From positions 1-64,000 of the forward strand of contig NZ_JBLQUK010000002.1 in NCBI RefSeq assembly GCF_047872805.1: a DNA stretch of 64,000 nucleotides, in the 5' to 3' direction. Below the pieces are notes generated by a model. The model saw only the letters and a program-made list of their open reading frames with translations, ran no database searches and was not told where the DNA came from. A program made the translations under genes and the position numbers. Positions 33,416 through 41,454 of this stretch are shown here, piece by piece; the first letter of the stretch is position 1; every line of letters begins with the position of its first letter. This DNA is from Erythrobacter sp047872805. GTDB taxonomy: Bacteria; Pseudomonadota; Alphaproteobacteria; Sphingomonadales; Sphingomonadaceae.

Positions 33416-34029
33416 CCGCCCCCCCCGATGAGATCGAGCGCAGCCTGGAGGCCACTCTGTTTGCCGCCGATGAACCGATGAGCCTGGCGGCGTTGGCGGC
33501 GCATCTGGGCGGGCTCGAACCAGCGCTGCTGCGAGGAGCGCTAAAGGCGCTTCAGGAACGCTATGGCAATAGAGGAGTGCATTTGGTCGAGCGGGCTGCG
33601 CGCTGGCATTTTGAAACCGCGCCCGACCTTTCACATCTGTTGCGCCGCGAAAAGGAGCAAGTCCGCCGCCTCAGCCGCGCTGCCACCGAAGTTCTGGCGA
33701 TTATTGCCTATCACGAACCGGTCAGCCGCGCCGAAATCGAATCGATCCGCGGTGTGCAGACCAGTTCGGGCACACTCGATGTGTTGATGGAGGCGGGGTG
33801 GATCAGATTGGCGGGCCGCCGGGAGGTTCCGGGACGGCCCGTCATTTACGCAACCACACCCGAATTCCTCGACCATTTTGGCCTGGAAACGCGCCGTGAC
33901 CTACCGGGCATTGATGAATTGCGCGCGGCGGGACTGCTCGACCCGGTGGATGATGCGTTTGAAGAGGCGATGGCCGACCCCGGTTGCGATGCAGAAGGTT
34001 GCACACCCGATCCTGACCAAGACGAATAG
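33412..34029 (+). CDS. scpB: Segregation and condensation protein B
   Basis: Encodes 205 residues from GTG 33412, which overlaps the scpA stop (GTGA). Two winged-helix units are seen (IERSLEATLFAADEPMSLAALA; SRAATEVLAIIAYHEPVSRAEIESIRGV). The VPGRPVIYATTPEFLDHFGL stretch is diagnostic. It completes the SMC-ScpAB condensin. The acidic tail carries two Cys (GCDAEGC). Confidence 0.95.
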   Translation: MTAPPDEIERSLEATLFAADEPMSLAALAAHLGGLEPALLRGALKALQERYGNRGVHLVERAARWHFETAPDLSHLLRREKEQVRRLSRAATEVLAIIAYHEPVSRAEIESIRGVQTSSGTLDVLMEAGWIRLAGRREVPGRPVIYATTPEFLDHFGLETRRDLPGIDELRAAGLLDPVDDAFEEAMADPGCDAEGCTPDPDQDE

Positions 34030-34133
34030 CGCGCAGACCAAACTGCCTGGATACTCGCGACTGGCGCCGGGGCGGCTTAATCCCTATATTGCTCCCAGCA
34101 ACACCCAATCCGGGCAATTGAAAGAGACTTCGC

Positions 34134-34373
34134 ATGGGCGGTATCGGTATCTGGCAAATCCTAATTGTGGCGCTGGTCGTGCTCGTCCTGTTCGGCCGTG
34201 GCCGCATTTCTGAAATGATGGGCGATTTCGGCAAGGGCATTTCGAGCTTTAAGAAAGGCATGAGCGAGGAGGACGCAGGCTCCTCCGCTGCCAAGCCTCA
34301 GATCGAATCTCCCGCCAAGGACGCTGCACCAACTGCGACCAAATCGGGCGAAACCACCGAATCGTCCAAGTGA
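34134..34373 (+). CDS. tatA: Sec-independent translocase protein TatA
   Basis: Encodes 79 residues. One membrane helix (IWQILIVALVVLVLFGRGRI) is followed by the amphipathic helix with FGKGISSFKKGM and an acidic tail. TatA forms the folded-protein conduit of the twin-arginine system. An AAAGAGA-type site precedes the ATG. First of tatA-tatB-tatC. Confidence 0.95.
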   Translation: MGGIGIWQILIVALVVLVLFGRGRISEMMGDFGKGISSFKKGMSEEDAGSSAAKPQIESPAKDAAPTATKSGETTESSK

Positions 34374-34388
34374 TCCTTTCGCTACCGC

Positions 34389-34419
34389 GCGTCTGACTGT
34401 GCAGAGCGTCTGACTGTGC
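34389..34419. repeat. Tandem 14-bp repeat, period 17
   Basis: GCGTCTGACTGTGC occurs at 34389-34402 and again at 34406-34419 in the spacer between tatA and tatB. It is likely a small local duplication in non-coding DNA. Confidence 0.7.
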
Positions 34420-34452
34420 GGGGTGAGGGAATGGGCAGGGCGAAGGCATGGT

Positions 34453-34842
34453 ATGTTTGACATAGGCGCGGCAGAACTGCTGGTAATTATCATTGTCGCG
34501 GTCCTTGTTATCGGGCCGAAAGATCTGCCGTTGGCCATGCGCACCGCAGGCCGATGGATCGGCAAGGTGCGCAAAGTTTCGGCGCATTTCCGTACCGGCA
34601 TCGACGCCATGGTGCGCGAGGCCGAGCTGGAAGATATGGAAAAAAAATGGAAGGCGCAGAATGAGGCGATCATGAAGCGTTCTGCCGCTGCGAGTGAGGC
34701 CGAAGCGGGCGAACCTGTGATGACCGGGCCGCCGCCCATGCCGCCTTGCGGCAATGCGAATGCGGTGCCTGAGTCTGATGCTGAAGCCGCTACGCCGCCG
34801 TCTGGAGCGCAGCCCGAATCGCCATCAAAGTCCGGAGAATAG
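34453..34842 (+). CDS. tatB: Sec-independent translocase protein TatB
   Basis: Encodes 129 residues from ATG 34453 (FDIGAAELLVIIIVAVLVIGPKDLP). The helix, the conserved GPKDLP hinge and the amphipathic region with RTAGRWIGKVRKVSAHFRTG mark TatB rather than TatA. It recognises twin-arginine signals with TatC. The C-terminus is Pro/Ala-rich and disordered. Followed by tatC after 9 bases. Confidence 0.95.
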   Translation: MFDIGAAELLVIIIVAVLVIGPKDLPLAMRTAGRWIGKVRKVSAHFRTGIDAMVREAELEDMEKKWKAQNEAIMKRSAAASEAEAGEPVMTGPPPMPPCGNANAVPESDAEAATPPSGAQPESPSKSGE

Positions 34843-34851
34843 GCGGCGTCT

Positions 34852-35631
34852 ATGGCATTCAAGATTGATGACATTGACGAGACCCGCGCACCGCTGCTTG
34901 ATCATTTGATAGAATTGCGCGCGCGGCTCGTGCGGTCTGTATTGGCCTTGATGATCGGTTTCGCGGTGTGCTTCTATTTCGCCGACCCCATTCTGGGCTT
35001 TCTGGTGCAGCCGCTCAAATCGGCATTTCCCAAAGGCGAAGGTCAGTTGATTTTCACCAAACTGCCAGAGATTTTCTTTGTCGAGTTGCGCGTGGCACTG
35101 TTTGCAGGATTCATGGTCAGCTTTCCGATCATCGCTAACCAATTGTGGGCCTTCATCGCACCTGGCCTCTATGCCAAAGAAAAGAAGGCTTTTCTGCCGT
35201 TTCTGATCGCCACTCCGGTGCTGTTCCTAGGAGGTGCGGCGCTCGCGTATTTTGTGGTCATGCCGACAGCGTTCAAATGGTTCCTCGGCTTTGGCGGGGA
35301 AGCGGGCGGAATGCAGGTGCAGGCATTGCCGTCGGCAGGTGATTACCTCAGCTTGGTGATGCAGTTCATTCTGGCCTTTGGCATGACCTTTCTACTGCCG
35401 GTCTTGTTGATGCTGCTCCACCGAGCGGGCATTGTCAGTCGAGAGCAACTGGCGGGCGCGCGCCGCTATGTCATTGTCGGCATTGTGGCGCTGGCTGCGA
35501 TAGTGACCCCGCCCGATCCGGGCAGTCAGATCATTCTGGCGTTGCCGCTGATTTTCCTGTTCGAAGCCTCGTTGCTTCTGATGCGCTTGCAAGAGCGGAG
35601 CATGAAGCGAGCCCTGCCAGCCGCCCATTAA
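34852..35631 (+). CDS. tatC: Sec-independent translocase protein TatC
   Basis: Encodes 259 residues with six membrane segments. The cytoplasmic N-terminus contains LLDHLIELRARLVRS, and the first periplasmic loop has VQPLKSAFP and the FTKLPEIFFVELRVALFAGF helix. PPDPGSQIILALPLIFLFEAS lies near the end. It is the receptor for twin-arginine signal peptides. A bidirectional terminator follows. Confidence 0.97.
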   Translation: MAFKIDDIDETRAPLLDHLIELRARLVRSVLALMIGFAVCFYFADPILGFLVQPLKSAFPKGEGQLIFTKLPEIFFVELRVALFAGFMVSFPIIANQLWAFIAPGLYAKEKKAFLPFLIATPVLFLGGAALAYFVVMPTAFKWFLGFGGEAGGMQVQALPSAGDYLSLVMQFILAFGMTFLLPVLLMLLHRAGIVSREQLAGARRYVIVGIVALAAIVTPPDPGSQIILALPLIFLFEASLLLMRLQERSMKRALPAAH

Positions 35632-35735
35632 GGGAATGGCGACGAATCCGCGAAAGCGGACCAGGCCAACTGAGGCAGTGGCCGCGTGTCAGCGCAAGAA
35701 AGACCTGTCTGCAATCGCAACTATTTGCTGCACGC

Positions 35736-35766
35736 AAAAAAGAGGCCCCAAACAAGGGGCCTCTTT
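35736..35766. terminator. Bidirectional terminator after tatC
   Basis: A perfect 11-bp stem (35739-35749 with 35756-35766) with a 6-base loop, flanked by A residues on one side and T residues on the other. It can end both the tat transcript and the minus-strand small-protein gene that follows. Confidence 0.88.
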
Positions 35767-35787
35767 CAATCTGAATGTGTCAGAAAC

Positions 35788-36006
35788 TTAGGCGCTGACC
35801 GGCTCTTCATCATCATCAGCGATGATGATGATGCCACCAATCACGGCAGCAGCAGCAACAACCGCGAGGAGGATGCTGGATCCGCCGGTAAGTTTGCTTT
35901 CGCTTTCGGTCGGAGCGACGGTGCGCTCAAAAGCGGCTTCTGCGATGGCTGGCGATGCTGCAAGCGCGAGCGCTGCCGTTGCCAGGGCGAAATTACGGAT
36001 CTTCAT
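35788..36006 (-). CDS. Small signal-peptide protein with C-terminal membrane helix
   Basis: Encodes 72 residues from ATG 36006, with AGGAG at good spacing. A signal peptide (MKIRNFALATAALALAASPAIA) is followed by a short stretch with VAPTESESKLTGG, a strongly hydrophobic helix (ILLAVVAAAAVIGGIIIIA) and the acidic tail DDDEEPVSA. Sphingomonads encode several such small proteins; function unknown. It has its own terminator and a long AT-richer upstream region, as for a strongly expressed gene. Confidence 0.82.
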   Translation of the reverse strand: MKIRNFALATAALALAASPAIAEAAFERTVAPTESESKLTGGSSILLAVVAAAAVIGGIIIIADDDEEPVSA

Positions 36007-36404
36007 TGAAATTCTCCTATGAGTTGCTGCGATCAAACTCTCTTGCTTCTTAGGCGAGCCGGCTGATTGTGGCAACCCTGCCTGCATCAAAAACTGTCCT
36101 TTGGATGTATGCAGAACAGCTTGTATTCAACATCTTACAGCGACCGTAACCCGATTGCATCACTTGCCAAACGGTCAGAAACACGGCGACTCTTCGCACA
36201 TGCACAAAATTCCACGGTCAAGCGAGCCATACGAGCGACAACCAGCACAAGGGTACCGGCCAAACCCGCAGTTCCTTCGACTTGCGCTATCATCGCAAAT
36301 CATGACCAAATTATGAAACCTGTGTGTCAATTCAACCATATAAGGTTTGTTACGTAGTCTGCACGTCGCATTGCCTTAATCGACCAAACTGCGCTCATCT
36401 GATG
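36007..36404. other. Long intergenic region upstream of small membrane protein
   Basis: About 400 bases that are less GC-rich than their surroundings and hold no convincing gene. On the minus strand TTGACA occurs at about 36335-36330, but I could not find a matching -10 box at a standard distance. The promoter of the small membrane-protein gene is expected here. Confidence 0.5.
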
Positions 36405-38060
36405 CTAGCGGGCGAAAACCTGCGTTCCCCCGACCCAGACTTCGAGAATTTCGGTGGCTCTGATGTCGCTGGGTGATGCCAGCAAGGGATCGCGGTCGAC
36501 GAACAGGAAATCTGCACGTTCCCCGGGGATCAGTCGCCCGAACCGACCGTCGGCAAATCCTGCGAAAGCTGCCTCTGAGGTGAAGGCTGCGAGCGCCTGC
36601 TCCCGTGTCACTGCTTCGTGCGCGCGCCATCCACCAAACGGCTCTCCATTGGCGTCGGTGCGGCTGATGGCTGCCGCGATCCCGGCAAAGACATCGGCAG
36701 GTTCAACGGGAGCATCCGATCCAAACGCCAACCGCCCGCCGACTTCAAGAATGCTGCGCCAAGCATAGGCACCGCCAAGGCGGTCTTCGCCCAGCCGTGC
36801 TTCGGCCATGGTCCGGTCGGAGGTCTGGTGGAGCGGCTGCATCGAAGCGATTACCCCCAGCTGCCCAAACCGCGGTAGATCCGCGACATCGACAATTTGC
36901 GCATGTTCGATCCGCCAGCGCCGGTCGCCGGTATAGCTTTCGGACAATTCTTCGATCGCCATCAGCACATCGGCGTTGGCTGCGTCGCCGATAGCGTGAA
37001 CGGCTGTCTGGAAATTGTCGAGCGCCGCGCGGCTCATCCGATTGCGCAATTGCGCGGGTGTGGTGAGGGCAAGCCCCGATGTGCCCGGCTCGTCCGAGTA
37101 TGGCTGCTTCAGCGTCGCTCCACGCGATCCCAGCGCCCCATCAACGTAAAGCTTGATGCCGTTCAGCCGAAGCCGGTCCTGATAGAGCCAAGGGGTTGGG
37201 CTGGGGCCAGCGATCAATTCCATTGCTTCAAGCGAATCGGCGTAACCCATGATGCGTATACGCAGCTGACCCAGATCAGCGGCGCGGCGATAGGTTTGCC
37301 AGTCGGCTATTTCTGTGCCCATGTCGGCGACGGCGGTGATGCCATTGGCAATCAGACTCTGCTGCGCCATGGCAAAGGCGGCGTCGCGGTCCTCTGGACG
37401 CGGAGCCGGTACCGAATTGCCGACCAGCGCTATCGCATTGTCGATGAATATGCCACTGGGATTGCCATTGGCATCGCGTATCACCCGCCCGCCTTCGGGA
37501 TCGCGCGTGTCAGCGGTGACGCCAGCCATCGCCATTGCCGCACTGTTGGCCCAGTTTGCGTGATTGTCCGCACGTTCGAGCCAGACGGGTCGGTCGGGCA
37601 CGATTGCATCGAGTTCGGCGGCGGTAGGAAACCGGCCAAGTCCCCATTTTTCCTGATTCCACCCGCGTCCCAGAATCCACGGCCTCCCCGGGTTCTCCTC
37701 GGCAAAGGCGGCGATTTTCGCAAAAGCATCTTCGAGGCTGACCGTGTCAGACAGGTCGAGCGTCAAAGCGGCAAAGCCAATATCCATTACATGAACATGC
37801 GCGTCGATCATTCCGGGAAGCATGACCCGCCCATTGCCGTCGAGCGCGAATTCGATACCCTCGGGCCGGTCCTCTCCGCGCTCAAGTGTGTGGGTTACAA
37901 TCCCGTCATCGTCGAACACGATCTGGGTAAAGCGTTTGACTTTGCCCTGTTCGTCAATGGTGATGCCGTCGACATTATACACCAGCGTGTCTGCATGAAC
38001 GGGCGAAGCGATCAGCACTGCTGATGCAGCGAGTAGAGCGCGAACCATGGTTTTTCTCAT
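36405..38060 (-). CDS. Secreted amidohydrolase (YtcJ/Amidohydro_3 family)
   Basis: Encodes 551 residues. A signal peptide (MVRALLAASAVLIASPVHA) precedes the metal-dependent hydrolase. The first metal motif is MLPGMIDAHVHVMD (HxH), a Lys occurs in NGIKLYVDGALGSRGA, and later His/Asp ligands are AVHAIGD, RRWRIEHAQIV and FGSDAPVEPADVFAGI. The family removes amide or formamide groups from varied compounds; its substrate here is unknown. Its start overlaps the end of the dehydrogenase gene by 4 bases, so they form an operon. Confidence 0.9.
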   Translation of the reverse strand: MRKTMVRALLAASAVLIASPVHADTLVYNVDGITIDEQGKVKRFTQIVFDDDGIVTHTLERGEDRPEGIEFALDGNGRVMLPGMIDAHVHVMDIGFAALTLDLSDTVSLEDAFAKIAAFAEENPGRPWILGRGWNQEKWGLGRFPTAAELDAIVPDRPVWLERADNHANWANSAAMAMAGVTADTRDPEGGRVIRDANGNPSGIFIDNAIALVGNSVPAPRPEDRDAAFAMAQQSLIANGITAVADMGTEIADWQTYRRAADLGQLRIRIMGYADSLEAMELIAGPSPTPWLYQDRLRLNGIKLYVDGALGSRGATLKQPYSDEPGTSGLALTTPAQLRNRMSRAALDNFQTAVHAIGDAANADVLMAIEELSESYTGDRRWRIEHAQIVDVADLPRFGQLGVIASMQPLHQTSDRTMAEARLGEDRLGGAYAWRSILEVGGRLAFGSDAPVEPADVFAGIAAAISRTDANGEPFGGWRAHEAVTREQALAAFTSEAAFAGFADGRFGRLIPGERADFLFVDRDPLLASPSDIRATEILEVWVGGTQVFAR

Positions 38061-38974
38061 TTCGTGTGTTTGGCCTTGCCAAGGCGAGTAATCAGCGCGC
38101 TGGTGTCCAGCCGGTTGCCGCCTTGCGCTTGCACCTCGGCATAGAATTGATCGACCAGCGCGGTAATGGGCGCGGAAAGGCCCAGCCGCTTTGCCTCATC
38201 GAGCGCGTAGCCAAGATCCTTGCGCATCCAGTCAATCGCAAAGCCGAAATCGAATGTGTCGGCGGTCATCGTCGCCCAGCGGTTGTCCATCTGCCAACTT
38301 TGCGCCGCGCCGCCGGATATCGCCTCATAAGTCTTGTCTAGATCAAGCCCCGCGCCTTGAGCCAGCCGGATTGCTTCTGACAGGCCGGCCAAAACACCCG
38401 CGATGCACATCTGGTTGGCCATCTTGGCCGTTTGCCCGGCGCCTGTTGGACCGACATGGACGATGGCCTTGGCATAGCAATCCATCACCGGACGGGCGCG
38501 CTCGACCGCCTCCAAAGTGCCGCCGCACATTATTGCCAATTGGCCGTTTTCTGCGCCTGCCTGGCCGCCGCTGACAGGGGCGTCGACAAAGGCGATATTG
38601 AGATTGCTACAGCGTTCGCCCACCGACTTGGCGATGTTCGCCGAAGTGGTGGTGTGATCAACCAGCACAGCGCCTTGCGGCAATGATGCCAGCACGCCTT
38701 CGTCGCCATCAATAACAGAGAGCAAATCCTCATCATTGCCGACGCAGGTGAAAGCGAAATCAGCCCCTTCGGCCGCATTCGCAGGGGAATTTGCGAAGGC
38801 TATATCGAGCCCTTCGTCTGCCCATCTGGTGTCCCACTGGGCAGCGCGCAACGTTGAACGGTTGTAGGCGGTTACCGGATGGCCCGCGCGGGCCAGATGG
38901 CCCGCCATCGGCCCGCCCATCACGCCCAGCCCGATAAAGGCGATACGCAAGGGTTCGTGCTGTAGATCAGTCAT
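38057..38974 (-). CDS. 3-hydroxyisobutyrate dehydrogenase-like (beta-HAD) enzyme
   Basis: Encodes 305 residues. Rossmann motif GLGVMGGPMAGHLARAG (15-31), substrate-binding DAPVSGGQAGAENGQLAIM (131-149) and catalytic Lys184 (GAGQTAKMANQM) define the beta-hydroxyacid dehydrogenase family. It oxidises a small 3-hydroxy acid with NAD(P)+ in the cytoplasm; the exact acid is uncertain. Cotranscribed with the amidohydrolase and divergent from ilvA. Confidence 0.9.
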   Translation of the reverse strand: MTDLQHEPLRIAFIGLGVMGGPMAGHLARAGHPVTAYNRSTLRAAQWDTRWADEGLDIAFANSPANAAEGADFAFTCVGNDEDLLSVIDGDEGVLASLPQGAVLVDHTTTSANIAKSVGERCSNLNIAFVDAPVSGGQAGAENGQLAIMCGGTLEAVERARPVMDCYAKAIVHVGPTGAGQTAKMANQMCIAGVLAGLSEAIRLAQGAGLDLDKTYEAISGGAAQSWQMDNRWATMTADTFDFGFAIDWMRKDLGYALDEAKRLGLSAPITALVDQFYAEVQAQGGNRLDTSALITRLGKAKHTK

Positions 38975-39061
38975 AGGTCCCGGTGCCTAATGCGAAATGC
39001 CCCGCTTGCCAACGGAATCGAATTGCCCTGCGCGATCCAACGCCTTAGGGCCGCGATCACT

Positions 39062-40315
39062 ATGAACGCCCCAGAAAAAAGCCTGAAGCCCTCGCCGACC
39101 CCGGCAGATTTGACCCTCGACGATGTTCGCGCTGCTGCCGCCCGAATTGAAGGTGCGGTGGTCAAGACGCCTTTGATGCATTCAATTACCCTGTCGGAGA
39201 TTACGGGCGCGGACATCTGGCTCAAATTTGAAAACCTGCAATTCACCGCCGCGTATAAGGAACGCGGCGCGTTGAACGCCTTGTTGCAGCTGACCGAAGA
39301 GCAGCGGCGGCGCGGGGTAATCGCGGCTTCGGCGGGCAATCACAGCCAAGGCCTCTCCTATCACGGCACCCGTCTCGGCGTGCCGGTCACAATTGTCATG
39401 CCCAAGACAACGCCAACGGTCAAAGTCATGCAAACTGAAAGCGTGGGCGGTAATGTCGTGCTCGAAGGGGAAACCTATGACGAGGCCTATGCGCGCGCGC
39501 TGGAACTGGAAGCCGAGCGCGGGTTGACCTTTGTGCATCCGTTCGATGATCCGCATGTTGCCGCCGGTGCGGGCACGGTTGCGCTCGAAATGCTCGCCGT
39601 GAAACAGGATTTTGATTGCCTCGTTACCCCGATTGGCGGCGGTGGGCTGATTTCCGGCATGGCAACCGTTGCCCGAGCGCTGAACCCTTCGATCGAAGTG
39701 GTCGGGGTGCAGGCGGCCTTGTTCCCCAGCATGTTCGCCCACATCAAGGGCGAAGCGCGCGATTGCGGCGGCGACACTCTGGCCGAAGGGATCGCGGTCA
39801 AAAAGCCGGGAAAATTCACCAGTCAGGTGATCGCTGAGCGGGTGGACGACATCCTGCTGGTGGGCGAGCCGGAACTGGAAAAGGCGGTTGCTTTGCTCCT
39901 CCAGATCGAAAAGACCGTGGTTGAGGGCGCTGGAGCGGCAGGGCTGGCGGCGGTGCTCGACAATCCCGACCGGTTCGCGGGAAAGTCGATTGGGCTGGTG
40001 CTTTGCGGCGGCAATATTGATACGCGACTGCTTGCCAATGTGTTGCTGCGTGATCTTGCCCGGCAGGGCCGACTTGCAAGGTTGCGCGTCACGCTGCAGG
40101 ATCGCCCCGGTGCCTTGTTCAGGGTCATGCGATTGTTCGATGCGCACAATGTCAACATCATCGAAATCTATCACCAGCGCATTTTCACCACGCTGCCTGC
40201 AAAGGGGCTGATCACCGATATCGAATGCGAGGCGCGCGATGCGGAGCAAGTTGAGCGGCTCGTCGCAGCGCTGCGCGAGGCGAATTACACGGTTCAGCTG
40301 GTTGAATTGAATTGA
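39062..40315 (+). CDS. ilvA: Threonine ammonia-lyase
   Basis: Encodes 417 residues from ATG 39062. The PLP lysine is Lys66 in TAAYKERGALNALL. The phosphate-binding Gly loop is GGGGLISGMATV. The C-terminus carries an ACT-type regulatory domain (LRVTLQDRPGALFRVMRLFDAHNVNIIEIYHQR), so isoleucine or valine may modulate it. It deaminates threonine to 2-oxobutanoate for isoleucine synthesis, or as catabolism. One ACT unit, not two, so it is the shorter type. Confidence 0.93.
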   Translation: MNAPEKSLKPSPTPADLTLDDVRAAAARIEGAVVKTPLMHSITLSEITGADIWLKFENLQFTAAYKERGALNALLQLTEEQRRRGVIAASAGNHSQGLSYHGTRLGVPVTIVMPKTTPTVKVMQTESVGGNVVLEGETYDEAYARALELEAERGLTFVHPFDDPHVAAGAGTVALEMLAVKQDFDCLVTPIGGGGLISGMATVARALNPSIEVVGVQAALFPSMFAHIKGEARDCGGDTLAEGIAVKKPGKFTSQVIAERVDDILLVGEPELEKAVALLLQIEKTVVEGAGAAGLAAVLDNPDRFAGKSIGLVLCGGNIDTRLLANVLLRDLARQGRLARLRVTLQDRPGALFRVMRLFDAHNVNIIEIYHQRIFTTLPAKGLITDIECEARDAEQVERLVAALREANYTVQLVELN

Positions 40316-40601
40316 GCGCGCGGGGTGAATGTGATTCGCCAATGAACCATACGGAATGAGCGCAGCTTTAACTTGCTCCAGCAGCCTGTCCCGCATCAGG
40401 GCAAGCATTTGACGCGCAGCCATTTTTGCTCCGAAAGGGAGCATGGTCATGCGCCAATTTGTGCAAAGTAATCGATTATTCACCCTGTTTCGTGGTTAAG
40501 GGTCTTTTACCGAGGGGGCGAATGGGCATAATAATGTCTTAACAAAGACACAGCCGATTCCCCGCCCGGATGGGCGCTTCGCCAGAGGATACAGCCAGCC
40601 C

Positions 40602-41447
40602 GTGACGGCCCCGATCCGCTTTCCCCGCTTTTTCGTGACGAGCCCAGCGCCGTGCCCATATCTGCCGGGCAGGAGCGAGCGCAAAGTCTTCACAGAATTA
40701 AAAGGGGCGCATGCGGACCAGCTTAACGAAGCGCTTGGCAGGATCGGATTTCGCCGGAGCCAGACGGTCGCCTATCGCCCCAGCTGCCTTGATTGTCAGG
40801 CCTGCGTATCAGTGCGGGTGGTGGCCAGCGAATTCAAACCGTCGGCCACGCAAAAACGGGACCGCAAACGCAACAGCGATCTGGTCGTTACCGAATGCCG
40901 CCCTTGGGCCACGGATCAGCAGTTTGAGTTGTTGAGCAAATATCTAAGCGTGCGGCATCCCGATGGCGGCATGTCGGCGATGGATGAACTTGATTATGCG
41001 GATATGGTTGAGCACACACCGGTGACCAGTACGCTCGTGGAATATCGCGAACCATCAGAAAGCAGTGTGCCGGGGCGCTTGGTTGGCGCCTGCCTGACCG
41101 ACCGGCAGGGCGATGGCCTGTCGATGATCTATTCCTTTTATGACCCCCATCATCCCGATCGTGCAGGGTTGGGCAATGCCATCATCCTTGACCATATAGA
41201 ACGCGCGGCGCGAAGCGGCCTGCCCTATGTCTATCTGGGGTATTGGGTCGATGGCAGCCCGCGGATGCAATACAAGGTCCGTTATCGCCCGCTAGAACGG
41301 TTAACCCGCGATGGCTGGCAGCGGATGGATGAAGCGGAGCAGAGCCGTTTGATCTCCGCCGCGACCGCTCCGCGCGACAAATCGGCTGGTGCAATCGGCG
41401 GTTCAAGGGGTAAAGACGGGCAAGCGGTAAAATTCCGAGCGAGCTGA
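40602..41447 (+). CDS. bpt: Bpt-type aminoacyl-tRNA--protein transferase
   Basis: Encodes 281 residues from GTG 40602. Family signatures are APCPYLPGRSERKVFTELKG, the Cys cluster CLDCQACVSVRV, RKRNSDL and the core FYDPHHPDRAGLGNAIILDHIE. Bpt is the bacterial relative of eukaryotic ATE1 and attaches leucine to N-terminal Asp or Glu to create an N-degron for ClpAP. The 286 bases upstream contain the promoter (TTTACC-N15-CATAAT at about 40507-40536 is weak) and no gene. Confidence 0.9.
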   Translation: MTAPIRFPRFFVTSPAPCPYLPGRSERKVFTELKGAHADQLNEALGRIGFRRSQTVAYRPSCLDCQACVSVRVVASEFKPSATQKRDRKRNSDLVVTECRPWATDQQFELLSKYLSVRHPDGGMSAMDELDYADMVEHTPVTSTLVEYREPSESSVPGRLVGACLTDRQGDGLSMIYSFYDPHHPDRAGLGNAIILDHIERAARSGLPYVYLGYWVDGSPRMQYKVRYRPLERLTRDGWQRMDEAEQSRLISAATAPRDKSAGAIGGSRGKDGQAVKFRAS

Positions 41448-41454
41448 ACAACTT

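Noticed and set aside
40427..40443. TGCTCC hairpin after ilvA as terminator
   Set aside because: The 6-bp stem is followed by no U-tract on either strand.
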